From Camelus bactrianus (Eukaryota; Chordata; Mammalia; Artiodactyla; Camelidae), in contig NC_133561.1 in the NCBI RefSeq assembly GCF_048773025.1, forward strand, positions 36,050,001 through 36,114,000: a stretch of 64,000 nt of DNA, read 5' to 3'. Below the pieces are notes generated by a model. It was not told the origin of the DNA and ran no database searches. It saw only the letters and a program-made list of their open reading frames with translations. Below are positions 23,706 through 36,050 of the stretch, piece by piece; positions within the stretch are counted from its first letter, which is position 1, and the number at the start of each line of letters is the position of its first letter. The translations under genes were made by a program, and so were the position numbers.

Positions 23706-26700
23706 CCATATATATATATGGAGTGGAGTTTGCAACTGAAAAGAAACTTTGTGTTCCCAACAAGCTAGGTGAAGAATGGTTTTCACACACATTTATCTCT
23801 CAGAACTGAGCATGTGGAGAGACGTTCGTTCATCTAGCACCAAGGGAAAGGGTTGCAGGAGAAACTTTTACTCTGGTTTCTCAGTCTGTTTCCTAGTGCC
23901 GGTATGAAGTTCCTGCATTTTTCACTGTAAAACCGAGTTGGAGCTAGTACCTCCCCATATATATGTATGGAGTGGAGTTTGCAACTGAAAAGAAACTTTG
24001 TGTTTCCAACAAGCTAGGTGAAGGACGGCTACCAAACACACATATCTCTCAGAACTGAGCAATTGGAGAGACTTTCGTTCATCTTGCACCAAGGGAACGG
24101 GTTGCAGGAGAAACTTTTACTCTGTTTTCTCAGTCTGTTTCCTAGTGCCGGTTTGAAGTTCCTGCAGTTTTAACTGTAAAACCGAGTTGGAGCTATTACC
24201 TCCCCATATATATGTATGGAGTGGAGTTTGCAACTGAAAAAAACTTTGTTTTCCCAACAAGCTAGGTGAAGGACGGCTTTCACACACACTTATCTCTCAG
24301 AACTGAGCAGGTGGAGAGACGTTCGTTCATCTAGCACCAAGGGAACGGGTTGCAGGAGAAACTTTTACTCTGGTTTCTCTGTCTGTTTCTTAGTGCCGGT
24401 TTGAAGTTCCTGCAGTTTTCACTGTAAAACCGACTTGGAGCTAGTAACTCCCCATATATAGGTATGGAGTGGAGTTTGCAACTGAAAAGAAACTTTGTGT
24501 TCCCAACAAGCTAGGTGAAGGATGGCTTTCACACACACTTATCTCTCAGAACTGAGCATGTGGAGAGACGTTCGTTCATCTAGCACCAAGGGAACGGGTT
24601 GCAGGAGAAACTTTTACTCTGGTTTCTCAGTCTGTTTCCTAGTGCCGGTTTGAAGTTCCTGCAGTTTTCACTGTAAAACCGAGTTGGAGCTAGTACCTCC
24701 CCATATATATGTATGGAGTGGAGTTTGCAACTGAAAAGAAACTTTGTGTTCCCAACAAGCTAGGTGAAGGACGGCTTTCACACACACTTATCTCTCAGAA
24801 CTGAGCATGTGGAGAGACGTTCGTTCATCTAGCACCAAGGGAACGGGTTGCCGGAGAAACTTTTACTCTGGATTCTCAGTCTGTTTCCTAGTACCGGTTT
24901 GAAGTCCCTGCAGTTTTCACTGTAAAACCGAGTTGGAGCTAGTACCTCCCCATATATATGTATGGAGTGGAGTTTGCAACTGAAAAGAAACTTTGTGTTC
25001 CCAACAAGCTAGGTGAAGGACGGCTTTCACACACAGTTATCTCTCAGAACTGAGCATGTGGAGAGACGTTCGTTCATCTAGCACCAAGGGAACGGGTTGC
25101 AGGAGAAACTTTTACTCTGGTTTCTCAGTCTGTTTCCTAGGGCCGGTTTGAAGTTCCTGCAGTTTTCACTGTAAAACCGAGTTGGAGCTAGAACCTCCCC
25201 ATATATATGCATGGAATGGAGTTTGCAACTGAAAAGAAACTTTGTGTTCCCAACAAGCTAGATGAAGGACGGCTTTCACACACACTTATCTCTCAGAACT
25301 GAGCATGTGGAGAGACGTTCGTTCATCTAGCACCAAGGGAACGGGTTGCAGGAGAAACTTTTACTCTGGATTCTCAGTCTGTTTCCTAGTGCCGGTTTGA
25401 AGTTCCTGCAGTTTTCACTGTAAAACCGAGTTGGAGCTAGTACCTCCCCATATATATGTATGGAGTGGAGTTTGCAACTGAAAAGAAACTTTGTGTTCCC
25501 AACAAGCTAGGTGAAGGACGGCTTTCACACACACTTATCTCTTCAGAACTGAGCATGTGGAGAGACTTTCGTTCATCTAGCACCAAGGGAAAGGGTTGCA
25601 GGAGAAACTTTTACTCTGGTTTCTCAGTCTGTTTCCTAGTGCCGGTTAGAAGTTCCTGCAGTTTTCACTGTAAAACCGAGTTGGAGCTAGTACCTCCCCA
25701 TATATATGTATCGAGTGGAGTTTGCAACTGTAAAGATACTTTGTGTTCCCAACAAGCCAGTTGAAGGACGGCTTTCACACACAATTATCTCTCAGAACTG
25801 AGCATGTGGAGAGACGTTCGTTCATCTAGCACCAAGGGAACGGGTTGCAGGAGAAACATATACTCTGGTTTCTCAGTCTGTTTCCTAGTGCCGGTTTGAA
25901 GTTCCTGCAGTTTTCACTGTAAAACCGAGTTGGAGCTTGTACCTCCCCATATATATGTATGGAGTGGAGTTTGCAACTGAAAAGAAACTTTGTGTTCCCA
26001 ACAAGCTAGGTGAAGGACGGCTACCAAACACACATATGTCTCAGAAATGAGCAAGTGGAGAGACGTTCGTTCATCTAGCACCAAGGGAACGGGTTGCAGG
26101 AGAAACTTTTACTCTGGTTTCTCTGTCTGTTTCCTAGTGCCGGTTTGAAGTCCCTGCAGTTTTCACTGTAAAACCGAGTTGGAGCTAGTAACTCCCCATA
26201 TATATGTATGGAGTGGAGTTTGCAACTTAAAAGAAACTTTGTGTTCCCAACAAGCTAGGTGAAGGAAGGCTTTCACACACACTTATCTCTCAGAACTGAG
26301 CATGTGGAGAGACGTTCGTTCATCTAGCACCAAGGGAACGGTTTGCAGGAGAAACTTTTACTCTGGTTTCTCAGTCTGTTTCCTAGTGCCGGTTTGAAGT
26401 TCCTGCAGTTTTCACTGTAAAACCGAGTTGGAGCTAGTACCTCCCCATATATATGTATGGAGTGGAGTTTGGAACTGAAAAGAAACTTTGTGTTCCCAAC
26501 AAGCTAGGTGAAGGACGGCTTTCACACACACTTATGTCTCAGAACTGAGCATGTGGACAGACGTTCGTTCATCTAGCACCAAGGGAACGGGTTGCAGGAG
26601 AAACGTTTACTCTGGTTTCGCAGTCTGTTTCCTAGTTCCGGTTTGAAGTTCCTGCAGTTTTCACTGTAAAACCGAGTTGGAGCTAGTACCTCCCCATATA

Positions 26701-29579
26701 TATGTAAGGAGTGGAGTTTGCAACTGAAAAGAAACTTTGTGTTCCCAACAAGTTAGGTGAAGGACGGCTACCAAACACACATATCTCTCAGAACTGAGCA
26801 AGTGGAGAGACGTTCGTTCATCTAGCACCAAGGGAACGGGTTGCAGGGGAAACTTTTACTCTGGTTTCTCAGTCTGTTTCCTAGTGCCGGTTTGAAGTTC
26901 CTGCAGTTTTCACTGTAAAACCGAGTTGGAGCTAATACCTCCCCATATATATGTATGGAATGGAGTTTGCAGCTGAAAAAAAACTTTGTGTTCCCAACAA
27001 GCTAGGTGAAGGACGGCTTTCACACACACTTATCTCTCTGAACTGAGCAGGTGGAGAGACGTTCGTTCATCTAGCACCAAGGGAACGGGTTGCAGGAGAA
27101 ACTTTTACTCTGGTTTCTCAGTCTGTTTCCTAGTGCCGGTTTGAAGTTCCTGCAGTTTTCACTGTAAAACCGAGTTGGAGCTAGTACCTCCTCATATATA
27201 CGTATGGAGTGGAGTTTGCAACTTAAAAGAAACTTTGTGTTCCCAACAAGCTAGGTGAAGGACGGCTTTCACACACACTTATTTCTCAGAACTGAGCATG
27301 TGGAGAGACGTTCGTTCATCTAACACCAAGGGAACGGTTTGCAGGAGAAACTTTTACTCTGGTTTCTCAGTCTGTTTCCTAGTGCGGTTTGATTTTCCTG
27401 CAGTTTTCACTGTAAAACCGAGTTGGAGCTAGTAACTACACATATATATGTATGGAGTGGAGTTTGCAACTGAAAAGAAACTTTGTGTTCCCTACAAGCT
27501 AGGTGAAGGACGGCTACCAAACACACATATCTCTCAGAACTGAGCAAGTGGAGAGACTTTCGTTCATCTAGCACCAAGGGAACGGGTTGCAGGAGAATCT
27601 TTTACTCTGGTTTCTCAGTCTGTTTCCTAGTGCCAGTTTGAAGTTCCTGCAGTTTTCACTGTAAAACCGAGTTGGAGCTAGTACCTCCCCATATATATGT
27701 ATGGAGTGGAGTTTGCAACTGAAAAGAATCTTTGTGTTTCCAAAAAGCTAATTTAAGGACGGCATTCATACACACTTATCTGTCAGAAGTGAGCATGTGG
27801 CCAGACGTTCGTTCATCTAGCACCAAGGGAACGGGTTGCAGGAGAATCTTTTACTGTTTTCTCAGTCTGTTTCCTAGTGCCGGTTTGAAGTTCCTGCAGT
27901 TTTCACTGTAAAATCGAGTTGGAGCTAGTACCTCACCATATATATGTATGGAGTGGAGTTTGCAACTGAAAAGAAACTTTGTGTTCCCAACAAGCTAGGT
28001 GAAGAACGGCTTTCACACACACTTATCTCTCAGAACTGAGCATGTGGAGAGACGTTCGTTCATCTAGCACCAAGGGAACGGGTTGCAGGGGAAACTTTTA
28101 CTATGGTTTCTCAGTCTGTTTCCTAGTACCGGTTTGAAGTTCCTGCAGTTTTCACTGTAAAACAGAGTTGGAGCTAGTACCTCCCTGTAATATGTATGGA
28201 GTGGAGTTTGCAACTGAAAAAAACTTTGTGTTCCCATCAAGCTAGGTGAAGGACGGTTTTCACACACACTTATCTCTCAGAACTGAGCATGTGGAGAGAC
28301 GTTCGTTCATCTAGCAACAAGGGAACGGGTTGCAGGAGAAACTTTTTCTCTGGATTCTCAGTCTGTTTCCTAGTGCCGGTTTGAAATTCCTGCAATTTTC
28401 ACTGTAAAACCGAGTTGGAGCTAGTACCTCCCCATATATATGTATGGAGTGGAGTTTGCAACTGAAAAGAAACTTTGTGTTCCCAACAAGCTAGGTGAAG
28501 GACGGCATTCACACACACTTATCTCTCAGAACTGAGCAGGTGGAGAGACGTTCGTTCATCTAGCACCAAGGGAACGGGTTGCAGGAGAAACTTTTACTCT
28601 GGATTCTCAGTCTGTTTCCTAGTGCCGGTTTGAAGATCCTGCAGTTTTCACTGTAAAACCGAGTTGGAGCTAGTACCTCCCCATATATATGCATGGAATG
28701 GAGTTTGCAACTGAAAAGAAACTTTGTGTTCCCAACAAGCTAGATGAAGGACGTCTTTCACACACACTTATCTCTCAGATCTGAGCATGTGGAGAGACGT
28801 TCGTTCATCTAGCACCAAGGGAATGGGTTGCAGGAGAAACTTTTACTCTGGTTTCTCAGTCTGTTTCCTAGTGCCGGTTTGAAGTTCCTGCAGTTTTCAC
28901 TGTAAAACCGAGTTGGAGCTAGTACCTCTGCATATATATGTATGGAGTGGAGTTTGCAACTGAAAAGAAACTTTGTGTTCCCAACAAGCTAGGTGAAGTT
29001 CGGCTTTCACACTCACATATCTCTCAGAACCTAGCATGCGTAGAGACGTTCGTTCATCTAGCACCAATGGAACGGGTTGCAGGATAATCTTTAACTCTGG
29101 TTTCTCAGTCTGTTTCCTAGTGCCGGTTTGAAGTTCCTGCAGTTTTCACTGTAAAACCGAGTTGGAGCTAGTACATCCCCATATATATATATGGAGTGGA
29201 GTTTGCAACTGAAAAGAAACTTTGTGTTCCCAACAAGCTAGGTGAAGAATGGTTTTCACACACATTTATCTCTCAGAACTGAGCATGTGGAGAGACGTTC
29301 GTTCATCTAGCACCAAGGGAAAGGGTTGCAGGAGAAACTTTTACTCTGGTTTCTCAGTCTGTTTCCTAGTGCCGGTATGAAGTTCCTGCAGTTTTCACTG
29401 TAAAACCGAGTTGGAGCTAGTACCTCTGCATATATATGTATGGAGTGGAGTTTGCAACTGAAAAGAAACTTTGTGTTCCCAACAAGCTAGGTGAAGTTCG
29501 GCTTTCACACTCACATATCTCTCAGAACCTAGCATGCGTAGAGACGTTCGTTCATCTAGCACCAAGGGAACGGGTTGCA

Positions 29580-31567
29580 GGATAATCTTTAACTCTGGTT
29601 TCTCAGTCTGTTTCCTAGTGCCGGTTTGAAGTTCCTGCAGTTTTCACTGTAAAACCGAGTTGGAGCTAGTACCTCCCCATATATATATATGGAGTGGAGT
29701 TTGCAACTGAAAAGAAACTTTGTGTTCCCAACAAGCTAGGTGAAGAATGGTTTTCACACACATTTATCTCTCAGAACTGAGCATGTGGAGAGACGTTCGT
29801 TCATCTAGCACCAAGGGAAAGGGTTGCAGGAGAAACTTTTACTCTGGTTTCTCAGTCTGTTTCCTAGTGCCGGTATGAAGTTCCTGCAGTTTTCACTGTA
29901 AAACCTAGTTGGAGCTAGTACCTCCCCATATATATGTATGGAGTGGAGTTTGCAAATGAAAAGAAACTTTGTGTTTCCAACAAGCTAGGTGAAGGACGGC
30001 TACCAAACACACATATCTCTCAGAACTGAGCAAGTGGAGAGACTTTCGTTCATCTTGCACCAAGGGAACGGGTTGCAGGAGAAACTTTTACTCTGGTTTC
30101 TCAGTCTGTTTCCTAGTGCCGGTATGAAGTTCCTGCAGTTTTCACTGTAAAACCGTGTTGGAGCTAGTACCTCCCCATATATATGTATGGAGTGGAGTTT
30201 GCAACTGAAAAGAAACTTTGTGTTTCCAACAAGCTAGGTGAAGGACGGCTACCAAACACACATACCTCTCAGAACTGAGCAAGTGGAGAGACTTTCGTTC
30301 ATCTTGCACCAAGGGAACGGGTTGCAGGAGAAACTTTTACTCTGTTTTCTCAGTCTGTTTCCTAGTGCCGGTTTGAAGTTCCTGCAGTTTTAACTGTAAA
30401 ACCGAGTTGGAGCTAGTAACTCCCCATATATATGTATGGAGTGGAGTTTGCAACTGAAAAAAACTTTGTTTTCCCAACAAGCTAGGTGAAGGACGGCTTT
30501 CACACACACTTATCTCTCAGAACTGAGTAGGTGAGAGACGTTCGTTCATCTAGCACCAAGGGAACGGGTTGCAGGATAATCTTTAACTCTGGTTTCTCAG
30601 TCTGTTTCCTAGTGCCGGTTTGAAGTTCCTGCAGTTTTCACTGTAAAACCGAGTTGGAGCTAGTACCTCCCCATATATATATATGGAGTGGAGTTTGCAA
30701 CTGAAAAGAAACTTTGTGTTCCCAACAAGCTAGGTGAAGAATGGTTTTCACACACATTTATCTCTCAGAACTGAGCATGTGGAGAGACGTTCGTTCATCT
30801 AGCACCAAGGGAAAGGGTTGCAGGAGAAACTTTTACTCTGGTTTCTCAGTCTGTTTCCTAGTGCCGGTATGAAGTTCCTGCAGTTTTCACTGTAAAACCT
30901 AGTTGGAGCTAGTACCTCCCCATATATATGTATGGAGTGGAGTTTGCAAATGAAAAGAAACTTTGTGTTTCCAACAAGCTAGGTGAAGGACGGCTACCAA
31001 ACACACATATCTCTCAGAACTGAGCAAGTGGAGAGACTTTCGTTCATCTTGCACCAAGGGAACGGGTTGCAGGAGAAACTTTTACTCTGGTTTCTCAGTC
31101 TGTTTCCTAGTGCCGGTATGAAGTTCCTGCAGTTTTCACTGTAAAACCGAGTTGGAGCTAGTACCTCCCCATATATATGTATGGAGTGGAGTTTGCAACT
31201 GAAAAGAAACTTTGTGTTTCCAACAAGCTAGGTGAAGGACGGCTACCAAACACACATACCTCTCAGAACTGAGCAAGTGGAGAGACTTTCGTTCATCTTG
31301 CACCAAGGGAACGGGTTGCAGGAGAAACTTTTACTCTGTTTTCTCAGTCTGTTTCCTAGTGCCGGTTTGAAGTTCCTGCAATTTTAACTGTAAAACCGAG
31401 TTGGAGCTAGTAACTCCCCATATATATGTATGGAGTGGAGTTTGCAACTGAAAAAAACTTTGTTTTCCCAACAAGCTAGGTGAAGGACGGCTTTCACACA
31501 CACTTATCTCTCAGAACTGAGTAGGTGAGAGACGTTCGTTCATCTAGCACCAAGGGAACGGGTTGCA
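29580..31567 (+). repeat. Tandem 4-monomer duplication in unit B (2 x 994 bp)
   Basis: The segment beginning at GATAATCTTTAACTC (29581) recurs at 30575. Both copies run through GAAGAATGGTTTT, GGTATGAAGTTCC, CCTAGTTGG, two class P monomers, TTTTAACTG, and GAGTAGGTGAGAGACG. Unit A has one copy (16398-17391). In B the first copy's GTAGGTGAGAGACG monomer is joined directly to GCAGGATAATC instead of GCAGGAGAATC, placing the junction at about 30533-30575. The duplication therefore postdates the A/B duplication. The two copies differ at only a few bases by eye. Confidence 0.9.
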
Positions 31568-34542
31568 GGAGAATCTTTTACTCTGGTTTCTCAGTCTGTT
31601 TCCTAGTGCCAGTTTGAAGTTCCTGCAGTTTTCACTGTAAAACCGAGTTGGAGCTAGTACCTCCCCATATATATGTATGGAGTGGAGTTTGCAACTGAAA
31701 AGAATCTTTGTGTTTCCAACAAGATAAATTAAGGACGGCTTTCATACACACTTATCTGTCAGAAGTGAGCATGTGGCCAGACGTTCGTTCATCTAGCACC
31801 AAGGGAACGGTTTGCAGGAGAACCTTTTACTCTCTTTTCTCAGTCTGTTTCCTAGTGCCGATTTGAAGTTCCTGCAGTTTTCACTGTAAAATCGAGTTGG
31901 AGCTAGTACCTCACCATATATATGTATGGAGTGTAGTTTGCAAATGAAAAGAAACTTTGTGTTCCCAACAAGCTAGGTGAAGGACGGCTTTCACACACAC
32001 TTATCTCTCAGAACTGAGCAGGTGGAGAGACGTTCGTTCATCTAGCACCAAGGGAACGGGTTGCAGGAGAAACTTTTACTCTGGTTTCTCAGTCTGTTTC
32101 CTAGTGCCGGTTTGAAGATCCTGCAGTTTTCACTGTAATACCGAGTTGGAGCTAGTACCTCCCCATATATATGCATGGAATGGAGTTTGCAACTGAAAAG
32201 AAACTTTGTGTTCCCAACAAGCAAGATGAAGGACGTCTTTCACACACACTTATCTCTCAGATCTGAGCATGTGGAGAGACGTTCGTTCATCTAGCACAAA
32301 GGGAACGGGTTGCAGGAGAAACTTTTACTCTGGTTTCTCAGTCTGTTTCCTAGTGCCGGTTTGAAGTTCCTGCAGTTTTCACTGTAAAACCGAGTTGGAG
32401 CTAGTACCTCCCCATATATATGTATGGAGTGGAGTTTGCAACTGAAAAGAAACTTTGTGTTTCCAACAAGCTAGGTGAAGGACGGCTACCAAACACACAT
32501 ATCTCTCAGAACTTAGCAAGTGGAGAGACTTTCGTTCATCTTGCACCAAGGGAACGGGTTGCAGGAGAAACTTTTACTCTGTTTTCTCAGTCTGTTTCCT
32601 AGTGCCGGTTTGAAGTTCCTGCAGTTTTAACTGTAAAACCGAGTTGGAGCTATTACCTCCCCATATATATGTATGGAGTGGAGTTTGCAACTGAAAAAAA
32701 CTTTGTTTTCCCAACAAGCTAGGTGAAGGACGGCTTTCACACACACTTATCTCTCAGAACTGAGCAGGTGAGAGACGTTCGTTCATCTAGCACCAAGGGA
32801 ACGTGTTGCAGGAGAATCTTTTACTCTGGTTTCTCAGTCTGTTTCCTAGTGCCGGTATGAAGTTCCTGCAGTTTTCACTGTAAAACCGAGTTGGAGCTAG
32901 TACCTCCCCATATATATGCATCGAATGGAGTTTGCAACTGAAAAGAAACTTTGTGTTCCCAACAAGCTAGATGAAGGTCGTCTTTCACACACACTTATCT
33001 CTCAGATCTGAGCATGTGGAGAGACGTTCGTTCATCTAGCACCAAGGGAACGGGTTGCAGGAGAAACTTTTACTCTGGTTTCTCAGTCTGTTTCCTAGTG
33101 CCGGTTTGAAGTTCCTGCAGTTTTCACTGTAAAACCGAGTTGGAGCTAGTACCTCTGCATATATATGTATGGAGTGGAGTTTGCAACTGAAAAGAAACTT
33201 TGTGTTCCCAACAAGCTAGGTGAAGTTCGGCTTTCACACTCACATATCTCTTAGAACCTAGCATGCGTAGAGACGTTCGTTCATCTAGCACCAAGGGAAC
33301 GGGTTGCAGGATAATCTTTAACTCTGGTTTCTCAGTCTGTTTCCTAGTGCCGGTTTGAAGTTCCTGCAGTTTTCACTTTAAAACCGAGTTGGAGCTAGTA
33401 CCTCCCCATATATATGTATGGAGTGGAGTTTGCAACTGAAAAGAAACTTTGTGTTCCCAACAAGCTAGGTGAAGAATGGTTTTCACACACATTTATCTCT
33501 CAGAACTGAGCATGTGGAGAGACGTTCGTTCATCTAGCACCAAGGGAAAGGGTTGCAGGAGAAACTTTTACTCTGGTTTCTCAGTCTGTTTCCTAGTGCC
33601 GGTATGAAGTTCCTGCAGTTTTCACTGTAAAACCTAGTTGGAGCTAGTACCTCCCCATATATATGTATGGAGTGGAGTTTGCAACTGAAAAGAAACTTTG
33701 TGTTTCCAACAAGCTAGGTGAAGGACGGCTACCAAACACACATATCTCTCAGAACTGAGCAAGTGGAGAGACTTTCGTTCATCTTGCACCAAGGGAACGG
33801 GTTGCAGGAGAAACTTTTACTCTGTTTTCTCAGTCTGTTTCCTAGTGCCGGTTTGAAGTTCCTGCAGTTTTAACTGTAAAACCGAGTTGGAGCTATTACC
33901 TCCCCATATATATGTATGGAGTGGAGTTTGCAACTGAAAAAAACTTTGTTTTCCCAACAAGCTAGGTGAAGGACGGCTTTCACACACACTTATCTCTCAG
34001 AACTGAGCAGGTGGAGAGACGTTCGTTCATCTAGCACCAAGGGAACGGGTTGCAGGAGAAACTTTTACTCTGGTTTCTCTGTCTGTTTCTTAGTGCCGGT
34101 TTGAAGTTCCTGCAGTTTTCACTGTAAAACCGACTTGGAGATAGTAACTCCCCATATATAGGTATGGAGTGGAGTTTGCAACTGAAAAGAAACTTTGTGT
34201 TCCCAACAAGCTAGGTGAAGGATGGCTTTCACACACACTTATCTCTCAGAACTGAGCATGTGGAGAGACGTTCGTTCATCTAGCACCAAGGGAACGGGTT
34301 GCAGGAGAAATTTTTACTCTGGTTTCTCAGTCTGTTTCCTAGTGCCGGTTTGAAGTTCCTGCAGTTTTCACTGTAAAACCGAGTTGGAGCTAGTACCTCC
34401 CCATATATATGTATGGAGTGGAGTTTGCAACTGAAAAGAAACTTTGTGTTCCCAACAAGCTAGGTGAAGGACGGCTTTCACACACACTTATCTCTCAGAA
34501 CTGAGCATGTGGAGAGACGTTCGTTCATCTAGCACCAAGGGA

Positions 34543-36050
34543 ACGGGTTGCCGGAGAAACTTTTACTCTGGATTCTCAGTCTGTTTCCTAGTACCGGTTT
34601 GAAGTCCCTGCAGTTTTCACTGTAAAACCGAGTTGGAGCTAGTTCCTCCCCATATATATGTATGGAGTGGATTTTGCAACTGAAAATAATCTTTGTGTTC
34701 CCAACAAGCTAGGTGAAAGACGGCTTTAACACACACTTATCTCTCGGTATTGAGCATGTGGAGAGACGTTCGTTGATCCAGCACCAAGGGAACGAATTGC
34801 AGGAGAATCTTTTACTCTGGTTTCTCAGTCTGTTTCCTAGTGCCGGTTTGAATTTCCTGCAGTTTTCACTGTAAAACCGAGTTGGAGCTAGTACCTCCCC
34901 ATATATATGTATGGAATGGAGTTTGCAACTGAAAAAAACTATGTGTTCCCATCAAGCTAGGTGAAGGACGGCTTTCACACACACTTATCTCTCAGAACTG
35001 AGCATGTGGAGAGACGTTCGTTCATCTAGCAACAAGGGAACTGGTTGCAGGGGAAACTTTTACTCTGGATTCTCAGTCTGTTTCCTAGTGCCGGTTTGAA
35101 GTTCCTGCAATTTTCACTGTAAAACCGAGTTGGAGCTAGTACCTCCCCATATATATGTATGGAGTGGAGTTTGCAACTCAAAAGAAACTTTGTGTTCCCA
35201 ACAAGCTAGGTGAAGGACGGCTTTCACACACAGTTATCTCTCAGAACTGAGCATGTGGAGAGACGTTCGTTCATCTAGCACCAAGGGAACGGTTTGCAGG
35301 AGAAACTTTTACTCTGGATTCTCAGTCTGTTTCCTAGGGCCGGTTTGAAGTTCCTGCAGTTTTCACTGTAAAACCGAGTTGGAGCTAGAACCTCCCCATA
35401 TATATGCATGGAATGGAGTTTGCAACTGAAAAGAAACTTTGTGTTCCCAACAAGCTAGATGAAGGACGGCTTTCACACACACTTATCTCTCAGAACTGAG
35501 CATGTGGAGAGACGTTCGTTCATCTAGCACCAAGGGAACGGGTTGCAGGAGAAACTTTTACTCTGGATTCTCAGTCTGTTTCCTAGTGCCGGTTTGAAGT
35601 TCCTGCAGTTTTCACTGTAAAACCGAGTTGGAGCTAGTACCTCCCCATATATATGTATGGAGTGGAGTTTGCAACTGAAAAGAAACTTTGTGTTCCCAAC
35701 AAGCTAGGTGAAGGACGGCTTTCACACACACTTATCTCTTCAGAACTGAGCATGTGGAGAGACTTTCGTTCATCTAGCACCAAGGGAAATGGTTGCAGGA
35801 GAAACTTTTACTCTGGTTTCTCAGTCTGTTTCCTAGTGCCGGTTAGAAGTTCCTGCAGTTTTCACTGTAAAACCGAGTTGGAGCTAGTACCTCCCCATAT
35901 ATATGTATCGAGTGGAGTTTGCAACTGAAAAGATGCTTTGTGTTCCCAACAAGCCAGTTGAAGGACGGCTTTCACACACAATTATCTCTCAGAACTGAGC
36001 ATGTGGAGAGACGTTCGTTCATCTAGCACCAAGGGAACGGGTTGCAGGAG
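34543..36050 (+). repeat. Register-preserving 6-monomer patch in unit B
   Basis: On the left the A-to-B offset is 14177 bp (20341 to 34518) and on the right 14179 bp (21871 to 36050), yet the interiors differ. B has GTTGCCGGAG, GTCCCTG, GAAAATAATC, CTCTCGGTATTGAG, CGTTGATCCAGCACC, GAATTGC and CTCTTCAGAAC (cagaac at 35741). A has the 8-monomer repeat sequence in the same interval. The B version matches 48963-50470 (offset 14420 bp) and about 53442-54949. Confidence 0.82.

Larger units (their letters stand above)
14113..27295 (+). repeat. Higher-order unit A (~13.18 kb, 53 monomers)
   Basis: A starts at the monomer with CTAACACCAAGGGAACGGTTTGC and GCGGTTTGATTTT (14201). Exactly 13183 bp later (27384) the same monomer begins unit B, so A and B are in direct tandem. 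Colinearity with B is long: 14113-17390 matches 27296-30573 (offset 13183); 17391-20365 matches 31568-34542 (offset 14177); 21871 to about 25320 matches 36050 to about 39499 (offset 14179); and about 25340-27295 matches about 41511-43466 (offset 16171). Mismatches inside these stretches are sparse by eye. The interval 20366-21870 does not match B at the same register. This is a large, recent segmental duplication within the satellite. Confidence 0.88.

Noticed and set aside
25456-25764. Plus-strand reading frame of 102 codons starting MYGVEF, also at 41627 and shorter at 35653 and 54552
   Set aside because: It exceeds one monomer only because an extra T (CTCTTCAGAAC) shifts past a stop. It is satellite sequence with no domain or gene context.
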